Assembly: GCA_046756925.1 (NCBI GenBank)
Contig: JBHHXH010000016.1
Span: forward strand, 1 to 43,747
DNA: 43,747 nucleotides
Direction: 5' to 3'
Source of the DNA: JAJDBU01 sp046756925
GTDB lineage: Bacteria; Nitrospirota; Nitrospiria; SBBL01; JAADHI01
The notes beneath the pieces are model-generated. The model saw only the letters and a list, made by a program, of their open reading frames with translations. It searched no databases and was not told where the DNA came from. The position numbers were made by a program, and so were the translations under genes. Positions 14,922 to 23,638 of this stretch are shown here, piece after piece. The first letter of the stretch is position 1. Every line of letters starts with the position of its first letter.

Positions 14922-16655
14922 ATGAGCATGCCGCATCCCGCTTTGATTCTACTGTTTCCCTTGTTCGCCGGCATTCTGATTCCGATACTGCGCCGTCGTT
15001 TGGGTGAAGGCGTTGCGAAAATCGGGATCTTGGCACAGATTGCCTCCTTTGTCCTTTCGATCATCGTCCTGGTTGATGTATCTTACAATCCTCCCATTCA
15101 TATCCGCTTGTTTCCCACCCCACCCATAGAGCCCGCTTTGTTTCGTTTCGGACTCTACATAGACCGCCTTTCGGCGGTCATGATGGTGCTGATTACCGGC
15201 GTCAGTATGATCGTCCATCTTTTCTCGCGAACCTATTTGCAGCAAGATAGCGGGTACGCACGCTATTTTTCCTTACTCTCCTTAATCACCTTTTCTCTTT
15301 TGTCATTGGTCACCAGTCCCAACTTGTTTATGTTTTTTGTCTTTTGGCAGCTCATCAGCTGGCTGCTCTATCTTCTCTTATCCTATAATTATGCTCATAC
15401 CGATACCTGTCGCGCCGCCTTCAAGACCTTGATGATTCTTCGGATCGGCGACCTCTTTTTTCTCGCGGGGCTCCTCGGTGCTTACACCCTCTTCGGTACG
15501 CTCGATTTTCCGGACATGTTCCATCAGGTCGCCGCTTCGACGGCCACATTCGAAATTTTCTTTGGGTGGGAGATCAGTCAAATCACGATTGTCTCGCTTC
15601 TCATCTTTGTGGGCGCCATGAGCAAATCCGCACAGTTTCCCCTGCATGTTTGGCTGCCCGATACCATGTTCGGCCCCACACCGGTATCCGCCCTCATGCA
15701 TGCCGGCATCGTCAATGCGGGCGGCTTCCTGCTCAACCGTCTTGCGCCGCTATATGGGCAATCGCCGACAAGCCTGAACATCATTTTCGGAGTCGGAGCC
15801 CTCACGACCTTCTTGGGGGCGGGAATAATGTTGTGCCAAAACGATGTCAAGAAGATGCTCGGGTATTCTACGATTGCCCAAATGGGATATATGATCATGG
15901 AGTGCGGCCTCGGCGCCTTTGCCCTCGCCATTTTCCACTTCATCGCACACGGTCTATTCAAGGCATCCCTTTTCCTAAGTGCAGGCTCGATTGTGCACAC
16001 CACTCGAATCGATCCCAAAACACCAAAGCGTTCAAAAACCGAAGAAGGTTTGTCGCAGCCTGAAACGAGCCAGCCCTTTTCCTTGCTTACCTGGCTCACC
16101 GGACTGGTCATCACATTGATTCTTCCTTTAATCATCCTCTTTGCCGCCCACGGGGCCTTTCATATTCCCTTGACCGACGAAGCACACGGGGCGGTTATTT
16201 TCCTCTTTTTCGGGTGGGTCACTTCCTCGCAAGCGATCATCAGTCTATACCGAATGAATACCGTGGCCTCTTGGAAAGTCGTCTGTGCAATGATCGCCGC
16301 ACTCGTATTGATCATCTTTACCTATCTTTTTGCCGGAGAAAAGTTCACCCTCTTCCTCTATCCCGCACCCGGGGAGGCCGCGCATTATTTCGAAGTCGCC
16401 GCCTTGCACATCGGACTCTTCGACCTTTTTATCGTCCTCGCCATCGTTGCCGTCGTTTCGGTATGGATCTTTCTTTACGCCAACGCACGCGGCCGACACA
16501 TTCTCATGCCGTCCTGGGTCAATCGATTAAAAACCCGATGCTATGTCGCGTCGATAAACGGATTTTATTTCAACAAGCTATATCGGAACCTCGCGAAAAC
16601 GATGACACGATTCGTTCAGGTTCTCGACAAAAGGCTACTGGCCTGGTTGCCTTAA
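14922..16655 (+). CDS. dabB: DabB-type NuoL-like membrane subunit of inorganic carbon transporter
   Basis: A 577-residue polytopic membrane protein of the proton-conducting NuoL/MrpA family. The core motif KSAQFPLHVWLPDTMFGPTPVSALMHAGIVNAGGFLLNRLAP (around residues 230-270) contains the conserved lysine and histidine of antiporter-like subunits. In DAB systems DabB couples proton flux to the cytoplasmic DabA, giving energy-driven CO2 hydration and bicarbonate accumulation. The start could also be the ATG two codons later; neither has a clear Shine-Dalgarno sequence. Its stop overlaps the next gene by one base (TAATG). Confidence 0.88.
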   Translation: MSMPHPALILLFPLFAGILIPILRRRLGEGVAKIGILAQIASFVLSIIVLVDVSYNPPIHIRLFPTPPIEPALFRFGLYIDRLSAVMMVLITGVSMIVHLFSRTYLQQDSGYARYFSLLSLITFSLLSLVTSPNLFMFFVFWQLISWLLYLLLSYNYAHTDTCRAAFKTLMILRIGDLFFLAGLLGAYTLFGTLDFPDMFHQVAASTATFEIFFGWEISQITIVSLLIFVGAMSKSAQFPLHVWLPDTMFGPTPVSALMHAGIVNAGGFLLNRLAPLYGQSPTSLNIIFGVGALTTFLGAGIMLCQNDVKKMLGYSTIAQMGYMIMECGLGAFALAIFHFIAHGLFKASLFLSAGSIVHTTRIDPKTPKRSKTEEGLSQPETSQPFSLLTWLTGLVITLILPLIILFAAHGAFHIPLTDEAHGAVIFLFFGWVTSSQAIISLYRMNTVASWKVVCAMIAALVLIIFTYLFAGEKFTLFLYPAPGEAAHYFEVAALHIGLFDLFIVLAIVAVVSVWIFLYANARGRHILMPSWVNRLKTRCYVASINGFYFNKLYRNLAKTMTRFVQVLDKRLLAWLP

Positions 16656-17959
16656 TGGATGTCATAATGGCATGGTCTTATCTATTTATAGGGATTCCCC
16701 TTCTCGGCGCGACAGTCGGCCTTTTGATCCGATCCAACCCTAAAATGACGATGGGTTGGTTCTTGTGCGTCACGAGCCTACAATGCCTGCTCCTCCTTCT
16801 CTTTCCATCGCCGTCCTTCAACCCCATCACCGCACCCATGCTTCTGATCGTTGCTTTTTCCACTTGGCTGGTGACTTTAAGCCACCGCATACAATCCACC
16901 CCACCATCCGAGCTTTTTGAAGTCCTTTTTTTGTGCGGCCTCGGCTTCGGTTTTCTATTACATCCTGGCCGCCTCGGCCTCATCTATTTAATGGGTATTT
17001 TCGCCTTACTGATCCGCATTCAATTCCGGGGGGAAAGTCTTTCACGCGCCGATCGCACCTGGTTAATGGGCCTCTACGGACTCGGCATCCTGGCCCTGCT
17101 TGCCGCGCTCCTTTTCGATGGCACCTACCGGCCCATCGCCTTGTTTTCGACCTACATGCTCTTGTTGCCTTTGTTTCCCTTTCACGGCATGTATTTTATC
17201 CTTTTGCAAAAGCTACCGGGAACGCTCTCCGCATTCCTCGCGCTGTTTCTCCCGGTTTTGGGTTTATCAGGCTTGCTTCCGATATTGGCGGACCTGCCTT
17301 TTTCAATCGACTTCATGCTTCGGGGTTGTGCCGTTTTAGGGGTTCTTTCGGGCGCTGTGAGAAGTCTTGTTCAAAATAGAATCCCGGCTCGTTTATCGCA
17401 AATTGCCCTCGTTTTTTGGTCGATCTTGTGGTGGTACATTCTAGGTGCGGAGGGGGAAATGCTCCCGGCGGTCGTTTTCTTATGTGCGGCAGGCTTGACG
17501 CTCTGCGGACTATGGCTGAGTTGGCAGGGCCTAAAATTCCGGCATGGAGATCTCTGCGTCGACCAATTCGGCGGCCTCGCATCGGCCATGCCGCGTTTTT
17601 CCGTTCTATTTTCGCTCCTGATCGCCGCCGCAATGGGCCTTCCTTTCTTCGGTGTTTTCTCCGGTTTTGTCGAAATGGTTTTTTCGCATTCGAAAAACTT
17701 TTCTTTGGGATTGATACCGATATTGCTCGCTTGGTTTTTCGCCTCATTGACCCTCCCGTCATTGATGGAAAAAACCCTTTTCGGCCCGATCAAACCCAAT
17801 TGGATTTATCGGGATTTTGAAGGACGTGAAATCTTTGCCTTGACCTTCGTCGTGATCGTACTGATCGGCATAGGGATCGCCCCCTATCGGCTTTTCGGTT
17901 TGGGCAACCTTCCCGAACTCGCCAACCCATTATCGGATTTGGTCTTATGGAAAAAGTAA
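16655..17959 (+). CDS. NuoM-like second membrane subunit in the dab operon
   Basis: A 434-residue, very hydrophobic protein with about a dozen membrane segments. The C-terminal half carries a NuoM/MrpD-like stretch, GGLASAMPRFSVLFSLLIAAAMGLPFFGVFSGF, and a terminal LFGP...FEGREIFALTFVVIVLIGIG block as in NuoM. The N-terminal half is divergent, and I cannot find the usual channel Lys/Glu residues there with confidence. I start it at the ATG overlapping the dabB stop; a longer frame would run through dabB and is not credible. It overlaps dabA by 13 bases. Minimal DAB systems have only DabA and DabB, so this is an extra component. Confidence 0.75.
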   Translation: MDVIMAWSYLFIGIPLLGATVGLLIRSNPKMTMGWFLCVTSLQCLLLLLFPSPSFNPITAPMLLIVAFSTWLVTLSHRIQSTPPSELFEVLFLCGLGFGFLLHPGRLGLIYLMGIFALLIRIQFRGESLSRADRTWLMGLYGLGILALLAALLFDGTYRPIALFSTYMLLLPLFPFHGMYFILLQKLPGTLSAFLALFLPVLGLSGLLPILADLPFSIDFMLRGCAVLGVLSGAVRSLVQNRIPARLSQIALVFWSILWWYILGAEGEMLPAVVFLCAAGLTLCGLWLSWQGLKFRHGDLCVDQFGGLASAMPRFSVLFSLLIAAAMGLPFFGVFSGFVEMVFSHSKNFSLGLIPILLAWFFASLTLPSLMEKTLFGPIKPNWIYRDFEGREIFALTFVVIVLIGIGIAPYRLFGLGNLPELANPLSDLVLWKK

Positions 17960-20900
17960 GCGCGAAGGGACACAGCGACGCATCCCGCATGGCCTTGCGG
18001 GGCTTGGTTAAACTTGCATCGGAGGCCAATCCCAGGACTTGGCCCATTCATACCTTTAATTACCAAAATCCCTTACACGACATCGAATCCTTGCCCTTCG
18101 AAGACGCATTGCGGCAAGGCAAGGATCGCTTTGGGGGATCCGGTTATCTCTCGAACGAACACTATCGGAACTACCTCCGAGCGGGCAGAATCCATCAAAG
18201 CGATCTCGATCGGGCGCTCGAGCCCCTTGTGACGGATTCAACCGCAAATCTGAAGGACCGCAAGCTCAAACACCGAGAAGTCGTTCGGGCCCATTTCGAA
18301 ATTGGATTCACTGCCCCGTCTTGGGAAACATTGAAATCGGCCGTCGAGAATGATCCTCACCGCGAGATGCTCCTCTCACTGACAGAATACATGAATCCAT
18401 TTTTCAAACCCATGCTGCTGTCGGTCGACATCGCTTCGAATGCGGCATCGTCGCGCGGCGACCTTGGAACATTTATGACACTCTCTACGGCCCTCGATCG
18501 AATTTTCGAAATGAAAATAAGCCAAGACATCGATGCCGAAATGATCAAGTGGTGCACCCCTTTCCTCGACGAAGGACATGCTCCCTGGGAAATGCCGCAC
18601 CGCGATCAAGGGTTCTACATGGCTTGGAAAACCCTCGCGGCCCTGGAAGGAAAATGGGGCGTCGCCCCAAGACAACGAAACGACATCGAAGGCCTTCCCC
18701 ATCGACCGGAAGACGCCGTATTAAACAGCTTGTCCACCATGGGCATTCCGGAATCGCAGTGGGAGTCCTACTTGGGCTTGCACTTGTCAGCCCTTCCCGG
18801 TTGGACAGCCATAATTAAGTGGCGCTCCGAACATCAGTCCTATCCTTGGCAGGCCATTCACCGGATCGATCTCGTACAATACCTCGCCGTCCGGCTATGG
18901 TACGAAGTTCACTGGGTCACGCTTCACTGCCGTAAACTAATGGGAATAGGGGGAACCCTCCAAAACCTCTGCGACTATATCCAAGCGCATCCGGAGGAAA
19001 TCTTCATGCGGCAGGCGCGCGCCGCGAAGCGCCTGCCTGCCGATTTTTCCGACGCCGTCGATCGTCTCAGTTATCGGGGATCGCGTCCTGAGGCATGGCT
19101 TGCACTGGCCGATCGCTATGCCCAAGCACTTCATTCACAAGGACCCGCCGCCGCCTTATCGGCAGCCTGGCGTCTCGTTCGCGTGGCCGAATCGTTCTCC
19201 ATCGATCCACAAAGCTTGCTTCAAAGCAAGGGCGCAGAGCTCAAGCGAATCGTCGATTGGCTCGACGCCCATCCCGAATCGTCTCACGGTCCTCATTGGT
19301 TGAAAGCCTTCGAAGGGACTTATCAAAAATCCTTTCTCGATCAACTCAAGACAAAACTGCAACCGATTGAAACCCAAAAGCCTTTGCCGTTGCGGGTGGC
19401 GGCAAGACCGCAGGCGCAGGCGGTTTTTTGCATCGATGTCCGTTCCGAACCCTTTCGGCGCCACCTAGAAAAAACCGGCGCCTACGAAACCTTCGGCTTT
19501 GCCGGTTTTTTTACGGTCTTCATCCGCTACCTCGGCTTCGGCAGCCATCGCGAAGTCGATCTCTTCCCGGCCGTGGCCAAAGAAAAACACGTGGTCAGTG
19601 AGATCCCCCGTCCTTTCCAGGAAGCGAAGGTGGGGCGGCATCGCGCCGGATTGGCCTTTATGCATGGGGCCCATACCCTGCTACATGACTTGAAGGAAAA
19701 CGTGGTCACGCCCTATGTCATGGTCGAATCGATCGGTTGGTTCTTCGGAATCCCCTTGGTTGGAAAAACCTTGTTTCCCAAAAAATATCGAAAGTGGGGG
19801 CGTGGGCTGCAAGGGCTCCTTTCGCCGGCTGTATTAACGACCTTGACCCTCGACAAGCTGTTACGCGAAACCGTTGAACGCATGATCGCTTCCGAACAAC
19901 GCATCGTCATTAAAGAGGCCTTGCAAGACGTGCTTGAAGACCATAAAAAAATCGCGTCGGAGCTCATCGAATCCCTGCGGAAAATGGCGCTTTCCGGGGC
20001 GGAGGAACAGACGGCACTCATGTCCATCCCGGAAGGGGAAAAAGTGGCAAGGCTATTTGGCGCTCCCGATCAACTCAACACCTTTGTCGAAACCCTCCGG
20101 AATCGACATCACATGACCGAGGCTTGGGCCTCCGCACGGATGGAACGGATTACACGGACCGGTCTGAGCTTTAAAGAACAAGTTCATACGGTCGAGACGG
20201 CCTTGAAAATGATGGGCTTAACAAAAAATTATGCAAGACTGGTTTTGTTTTGCGCACACGGCGGCACTTCGGAAAACAATCCCTACGAGGCCGCCCTCGA
20301 CTGCGGCGCCTGTGGCGGAAATCCGGGCCATCCAAATGCCAGGGTCCTCGCGACCCTGGCCAATCGCCCGGCGGTGCGGGAGGCTTTGAAGAAGAACGGC
20401 ATCGTCATTCCGGAAGACACCGTGTTCATGGCCGCACAGCACGACACGACGACAGACGAGGTCCGCTTATGCGATCTTGAAGATGTACCGCAAAGCCACA
20501 AAAACGATGTCGATTGGCTTCTGTTGGATTTAATCAAAGCGGGCACGCAGACCCGGAAAGAACGTTGTGCGCGCTTCCCCGATCTCAGATTCGGACAAGT
20601 AGGCAAGAATCTAACAGATGAAGTCCATCGGCGAAGCGCAAGCTGGAGTCAGGTTTTGCCCGAATGGGGTTTGTCGGGCAATGCTGCCATCGTCATTTCC
20701 AGAAACGAGTCGATCAGGGGGCTTGACCTATCCGGGCGGGTTTTTCTACATTCCTATTATGCCGAAGAAGATCCCGCGGGACGGATGTTGGAAATGATAA
20801 TGACCGGACCGCTGATTGTGGCGCAGTGGATCAATATGGGCTATTATTTTTCGACGACCGACAACGCGGTCTACGGCAGCGGCAGCAAGGTCTACCACAA

Positions 20901-21228
20901 TGTGGTGGGTCGGATTGGCATCATGTACGGTGCGACGGGCGATCTCTGCCTCGGCCTGCCTTTGCAATCGGTCGGGGCCGGACCCATGCCCTACCACGAA
21001 GCGATGCGGCTATTGGTCGTCATCGAAGCGCCCCGAAAGCGGATCGATTCGATCATTTCGCGTCATCCCATTTTAAAAGATCACCTACACAATCGCTGGG
21101 TTCATCTGATTGCATTAGACACCGGTCGCTTTTACCGTTATCTTGGTAAAAACATCTGGCGCGAAGACGCCCCGCCGTTTTCCGACGCAACTGACCATAC
21201 TTCTCATCGAAAAGGATCATCAGAATGA
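17947..21228 (+). CDS. dabA: DabA-type DUF2309 zinc protein of inorganic carbon transporter
   Basis: A 1093-residue cytoplasmic subunit related to beta-carbonic anhydrases. All four expected active-site/zinc residues are present: Cys495 and Asp497 in CIDVRSEPF, His771 in CAHGGTSENNP, and Cys786 in DCGACGGNPGH. The 15-residue His-to-Cys spacing equals that of the characterised Halothiobacillus DabA, while the Asp-to-His distance (274) is about 100 residues longer and the whole protein is longer than the roughly 800-residue form. It overlaps the NuoM-like gene by 13 bases and the PII gene by four (ATGA), so the operon is tightly coupled. Function: vectorial CO2 hydration to bicarbonate. Confidence 0.93.
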   Translation: MEKVSAKGHSDASRMALRGLVKLASEANPRTWPIHTFNYQNPLHDIESLPFEDALRQGKDRFGGSGYLSNEHYRNYLRAGRIHQSDLDRALEPLVTDSTANLKDRKLKHREVVRAHFEIGFTAPSWETLKSAVENDPHREMLLSLTEYMNPFFKPMLLSVDIASNAASSRGDLGTFMTLSTALDRIFEMKISQDIDAEMIKWCTPFLDEGHAPWEMPHRDQGFYMAWKTLAALEGKWGVAPRQRNDIEGLPHRPEDAVLNSLSTMGIPESQWESYLGLHLSALPGWTAIIKWRSEHQSYPWQAIHRIDLVQYLAVRLWYEVHWVTLHCRKLMGIGGTLQNLCDYIQAHPEEIFMRQARAAKRLPADFSDAVDRLSYRGSRPEAWLALADRYAQALHSQGPAAALSAAWRLVRVAESFSIDPQSLLQSKGAELKRIVDWLDAHPESSHGPHWLKAFEGTYQKSFLDQLKTKLQPIETQKPLPLRVAARPQAQAVFCIDVRSEPFRRHLEKTGAYETFGFAGFFTVFIRYLGFGSHREVDLFPAVAKEKHVVSEIPRPFQEAKVGRHRAGLAFMHGAHTLLHDLKENVVTPYVMVESIGWFFGIPLVGKTLFPKKYRKWGRGLQGLLSPAVLTTLTLDKLLRETVERMIASEQRIVIKEALQDVLEDHKKIASELIESLRKMALSGAEEQTALMSIPEGEKVARLFGAPDQLNTFVETLRNRHHMTEAWASARMERITRTGLSFKEQVHTVETALKMMGLTKNYARLVLFCAHGGTSENNPYEAALDCGACGGNPGHPNARVLATLANRPAVREALKKNGIVIPEDTVFMAAQHDTTTDEVRLCDLEDVPQSHKNDVDWLLLDLIKAGTQTRKERCARFPDLRFGQVGKNLTDEVHRRSASWSQVLPEWGLSGNAAIVISRNESIRGLDLSGRVFLHSYYAEEDPAGRMLEMIMTGPLIVAQWINMGYYFSTTDNAVYGSGSKVYHNVVGRIGIMYGATGDLCLGLPLQSVGAGPMPYHEAMRLLVVIEAPRKRIDSIISRHPILKDHLHNRWVHLIALDTGRFYRYLGKNIWREDAPPFSDATDHTSHRKGSSE

Positions 21229-21563
21229 CCGAAATAAAACTCTATCCGATGAAGGAAATCCGGATTATCATTCAAGGCGAGCATGTCGAGTTTGTCACCG
21301 AGCTGCTCGACGACGTGGAAGTCGGAGGCTATACCATTATCAGTAATCTGTCTGGGAAAGGGGAGCATGGGGTGCACACGGCGCATTCCATGTTTAACGA
21401 CATGGACAGTATGCAGATGGTGATATCGATTTTACCCGAAGAAAAGGTCGACGCCATCCTAGCGGGTTTAAAGCCCATCTTCCATCGTTATATGGGCATT
21501 GTACTCGTCGCCGATGTTTCGGTAAGCCGGCCGGAACACTTTACGGGAAAACCACTCGGATAA
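21225..21563 (+). CDS. PII-like nitrogen/carbon regulatory protein
   Basis: A 112-residue PII-superfamily protein with the ferredoxin-like beta-alpha-beta repeat: KEIRIIIQGEHVEFVTELLDD, a T-loop-like SGKGEHGVHTAHSMFND around residues 44-60, MQMVISILPEEKVDAILAGL, and GIVLVADVSVSRPEHF. It is not canonical GlnB/GlnK, since the tyrosine-containing T-loop and TGxxGDGKIFV motif are absent. Translated through a four-base overlap with dabA, it most likely senses adenylate or bicarbonate status and gates the transporter, as proposed for PII-like proteins next to carbon uptake genes (family knowledge; not proven here). Confidence 0.85.
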   Translation: MTEIKLYPMKEIRIIIQGEHVEFVTELLDDVEVGGYTIISNLSGKGEHGVHTAHSMFNDMDSMQMVISILPEEKVDAILAGLKPIFHRYMGIVLVADVSVSRPEHFTGKPLG

Positions 21564-21581
21564 CACAGAACTTGTAAGCGC

Positions 21582-23417
21582 TCATGCCTTTTTCGCCATC
21601 CTTTTTCTGTCGTGTTCGTTTAAGTATTTTTTCCGGAAACGAATCGACTTCGGCGTGACTTCAAGTAGCTCGTCATCCGCGAGAAATGCGATCGCCTCTT
21701 CCAATGACATGCGATTCGGCGGGGTCAAGACCAGGGCCTCATCCGCATTGGATGATCGCATATTGGTCAGGTGTTTCTTCTTACAGGCATTGACCACCAG
21801 GTCGCTGGCCCGGCTGTGCGCGCCAATCACCATGCCCTCGTAAACCTTTTCGCCCGCGGAAATAAAAAGCTGACCTCTTTCTTGGATGTTGTGCAGGGCG
21901 AAAGTCACCGAATCGCCCGCCCCCATCGAAATGAGCGCCCCCTTAGACCGTGCGGGGATCTCTCCTTTGTAAGGGTGATAACCCAAAAAAACGTAATTCA
22001 TAATGCCGGCGCCGCGGGTCGCGGTCAAAAACTCCGAACGATAACCAATCAAGCCGCGCGAGGGAACATCGAATTCCAGCCGGGTGTGGCCGCCCTGGGA
22101 ATTGCCCATTTTTTGTAATTCGCCGCGCCGTCGTCCGAGGCTTTCCATGACCGTGCCGATAAAATGATCATCCACATCGAGGATGAGACGCTCCACCGGT
22201 TCGCATTTTTCGCCATTCACGGTTTTGAAAATCACATTCGGCCGTGAAACGGCAAACTCGAAACCCTCGCGTCGGATGGTTTCGATCAAGATCGAGAGAT
22301 GTAACTCCCCACGGCCCGATACCTTAAAAATATCGGTTGTATCGGCCTCCTCGACCTTCAAAGCAACATTCGAGCGCAGCTCTCGAAAAAGCCGTTCCCG
22401 GATTTGCCGGCTGGTGACATAGTCTCCCTCCAAACCCGCAAAAGGGGACGTATTCACCATGAAATACATTGAAATAGTCGGCTCACCGATGGAAATTGAG
22501 GGGAGCCCTTGGGGCTGGTCGGCATCCGCCAGGGTTTCTCCGATTTGAACCGATTCCAAACCGGCAATGCCAACAATTTCACCGGCGGCGGCTTCCTTCA
22601 GTTCGACTTTTTTCAAACCTTCATAGCCGATCAAGCGCGTCACCTTTCCCTTGGCGATGTCTCCCTCTTTTCGAACCAACGCAATTTCATTTCCGAGGAC
22701 GATTTTACCGTGTGCGATTCTACCGAGGGAGACCCGGCCGATGAAATTATCGTATTCGAGAGAAGACACGAGCATTTGAAAAGGCGCCTCTTGATTTCCC
22801 GAAGGCGGCACAACATTGTTTAAGATCGTTTCGAAGAGGGGAGAGAGGTCGCACGATTCGTCATCCAGCCGCAGTTTCGCGATGCCTGTTTTGGCCGAGG
22901 TGTAGATCGTGGGAAAATCGAGCTGGTGTCCTTCCTCGTCCAATTCTAGAAAAAGATCCGTCACCTGGTCGGCGACTTCCAAGGGAATGGCGTCCGGCCG
23001 GTCGATCTTGTTGATCACGACAATCGGATTGAGATGAAGCTCCAATGCCTTTTTCAATACGAAACGGGTCTGTGGCATCGGTCCTTCGAAGGCATCGACC
23101 AAGAGGAGCACTCCGTCCACCATTTTTAGCGTCCGTTCGACCTCGCCCGAAAAATCGGCGTGCCCGGGGGTATCGACGATGTTGATCTTATAATTCTTAT
23201 AATGAATCGATGTATTTTTGGCGAGGATGGTAATACCTCTTTCCCGCTCCAGTTCATTCGAATCCATGACCCGTTCGACCATCCCCTCACGTGAATGAAA
23301 GGCCCCGCCTTGCTGGAGCATCTTGTCGACCAGGGTCGTTTTTCCATGATCGACATGAGCGATAATCGCAATGTTTCGAATGTCTTCCCTGACTTTTGTC
23401 TTTATCTCTGTGTTCAT
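21582..23417 (-). CDS. typA: Ribosome-associated GTPase TypA/BipA
   Basis: A 611-residue translational GTPase. The G motifs are AHVDHGKTT (near residue 17), DTPGHADF and NKIDRPDA; EF-G-like domains and the C-terminal BipA-specific domain (LTATRGAGIMNYVF, then KAHSRASDLVVN-like IGAHSRASDLVVNACKKKHLTNMR) follow. BipA helps 50S subunit assembly and stress adaptation, especially in the cold. The ATG at 23417 with GAGAGGC upstream gives the standard N-terminus; a frame nine codons longer lacks support. It converges on the dab operon with only 18 bases between stops and no visible terminator. Confidence 0.97.
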   Translation of the reverse strand: MNTEIKTKVREDIRNIAIIAHVDHGKTTLVDKMLQQGGAFHSREGMVERVMDSNELERERGITILAKNTSIHYKNYKINIVDTPGHADFSGEVERTLKMVDGVLLLVDAFEGPMPQTRFVLKKALELHLNPIVVINKIDRPDAIPLEVADQVTDLFLELDEEGHQLDFPTIYTSAKTGIAKLRLDDESCDLSPLFETILNNVVPPSGNQEAPFQMLVSSLEYDNFIGRVSLGRIAHGKIVLGNEIALVRKEGDIAKGKVTRLIGYEGLKKVELKEAAAGEIVGIAGLESVQIGETLADADQPQGLPSISIGEPTISMYFMVNTSPFAGLEGDYVTSRQIRERLFRELRSNVALKVEEADTTDIFKVSGRGELHLSILIETIRREGFEFAVSRPNVIFKTVNGEKCEPVERLILDVDDHFIGTVMESLGRRRGELQKMGNSQGGHTRLEFDVPSRGLIGYRSEFLTATRGAGIMNYVFLGYHPYKGEIPARSKGALISMGAGDSVTFALHNIQERGQLFISAGEKVYEGMVIGAHSRASDLVVNACKKKHLTNMRSSNADEALVLTPPNRMSLEEAIAFLADDELLEVTPKSIRFRKKYLNEHDRKRMAKKA

Positions 23418-23543
23418 CTTGCCTCTCAGTTCAAAATGTTGCACGCGCCCACCCCGCTGGGCACATCTTCTTCCTCAAAATTGCAATCTGCTTTAGGGAT
23501 TTATTCGGAGGAGAGAAACAACAAAAGGAATTTGTAATGGGAT

Positions 23544-23572
23544 ATTCTACCAATCGCGCCAACGCTAATCAA
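23544..23572 (-). promoter_or_regulatory. Candidate promoter of typA
   Basis: Minus-strand TTGATT (23567-23572) and TAGAAT (23544-23549) are 17 bases apart, about 130 bases before the typA start. The leader of about 120 bases contains a pyrimidine-rich tract but no obvious hairpin. Confidence 0.55.
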
Positions 23573-23638
23573 TTGAATTTTTATACTGAACTTGACTGGA
23601 GCCAAATTGAAATCGTTATTTGAGCTGGATCGCTTTCT

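Noticed and set aside
16214..16654. Long in-frame extension of the NuoM-like gene into dabB
   Set aside because: It would translate 440 bases of dabB in another frame into arginine-rich, non-hydrophobic sequence; the TAATG junction at 16653-16657 is the natural start.
23396..23623. Small plus-strand frames in the typA upstream region
   Set aside because: They overlap the typA promoter and start region on the other strand and have no supporting signals.
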